Assembly: GCA_025765615.1 (NCBI GenBank)
Contig: JAIVFJ010000191.1
Coordinates: 59,466-123,465 of the forward strand
Reading direction: 5' to 3'
DNA from: Zopfochytrium polystomum
Taxonomy: Eukaryota > Chytridiomycota > Chytridiomycetes > Chytridiales > Chytridiaceae
DNA: 64,000 nucleotides
In this document: piece by piece, positions 63,948 through 64,000 of the stretch
Numbering within the stretch: position 1 is the stretch's first letter
Layout: the number at the start of each line of letters is the position of its first letter
Made by a program: the position numbers and the translations under genes
The notes under the pieces: generated by a model
What the model was told of the DNA's origin: nothing
The model's database searches: none
Seen by the model: only the letters and a program-made list of their open reading frames with translations

Positions 63948-64000
63948 GAAGGGCTTCCCCAGAGTACCAGAAATTTCAGTCATTGGCCAATATGCTGCTC

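Overview
The window is nuclear DNA of a fungus, most likely a chytrid (Chytridiomycota). Short GT-AG introns, one with a clear TACTAAT branch site, a secreted pectin lyase, F-box/WD40 proteins, a NACHT-WD40 protein and a family of ankyrin-like repeats built on V-L-Q-W-W-K-D-S-G-L all point that way. All calls were made by reading the sequence; no database search was possible.

Left third (1-24 kb, GC-rich, gene-bearing). The window opens inside a replication-licensing factor gene of the CDT1 type (2-1081, +). A frameshifted fragment of its last exon (6450-6612) and a CDT1-like paralogue that keeps only the C-terminal winged-helix exons plus an N-terminal piece (6868-8109) follow. A three-exon pectin lyase lies at 3307-5214 (-). 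A six-exon gene at 9294-13858 (-) encodes a PB1-TIR-NACHT-WD40 protein, a fungal NLR-type receptor, with a frame break in the WD40 array. One intact repeat protein of the LQWWKDSG family (17086-18403, -) is surrounded by at least six dead or truncated relatives. An F-box/WD40 gene with two frame breaks (18950-20327) and a single-exon F-box protein (22303-23598) complete the host genes.

Middle (25-39.5 kb, mobile DNA). A 307-bp-TIR element (25061-32873) was split by a 5988-bp Ty1/copia-type element (25173-31160) with identical-length 229-bp LTRs and a GGTTC target duplication. The copia element retains only the end of pol and carries two pieces of LRR host genes in opposite orientations. A second degraded copia fragment, a degenerate second F-box/WD40 copy, a minisatellite and a 3'-truncated Ty3/gypsy element (LTR-gag-protease, 37601-39535) follow. 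The Ty3 LTR holds a 100-bp run of 20 in-register heat-shock-element pentamers upstream of its TATA box.

Right part (41.5-60.1 kb). Almost no protein-coding signal, but 19 tRNA genes, every one with a different anticodon, scattered on both strands; two more threonine tRNAs lie further left. Nearly all lack a T-run terminator close downstream. Two solo LTRs of the Ty3 family with perfect 5-bp target duplications sit in or beside this region. The window ends in the first open reading frame of a LINE-like element (62.5-64 kb) that begins next to two telomere-type TTAGGG units.
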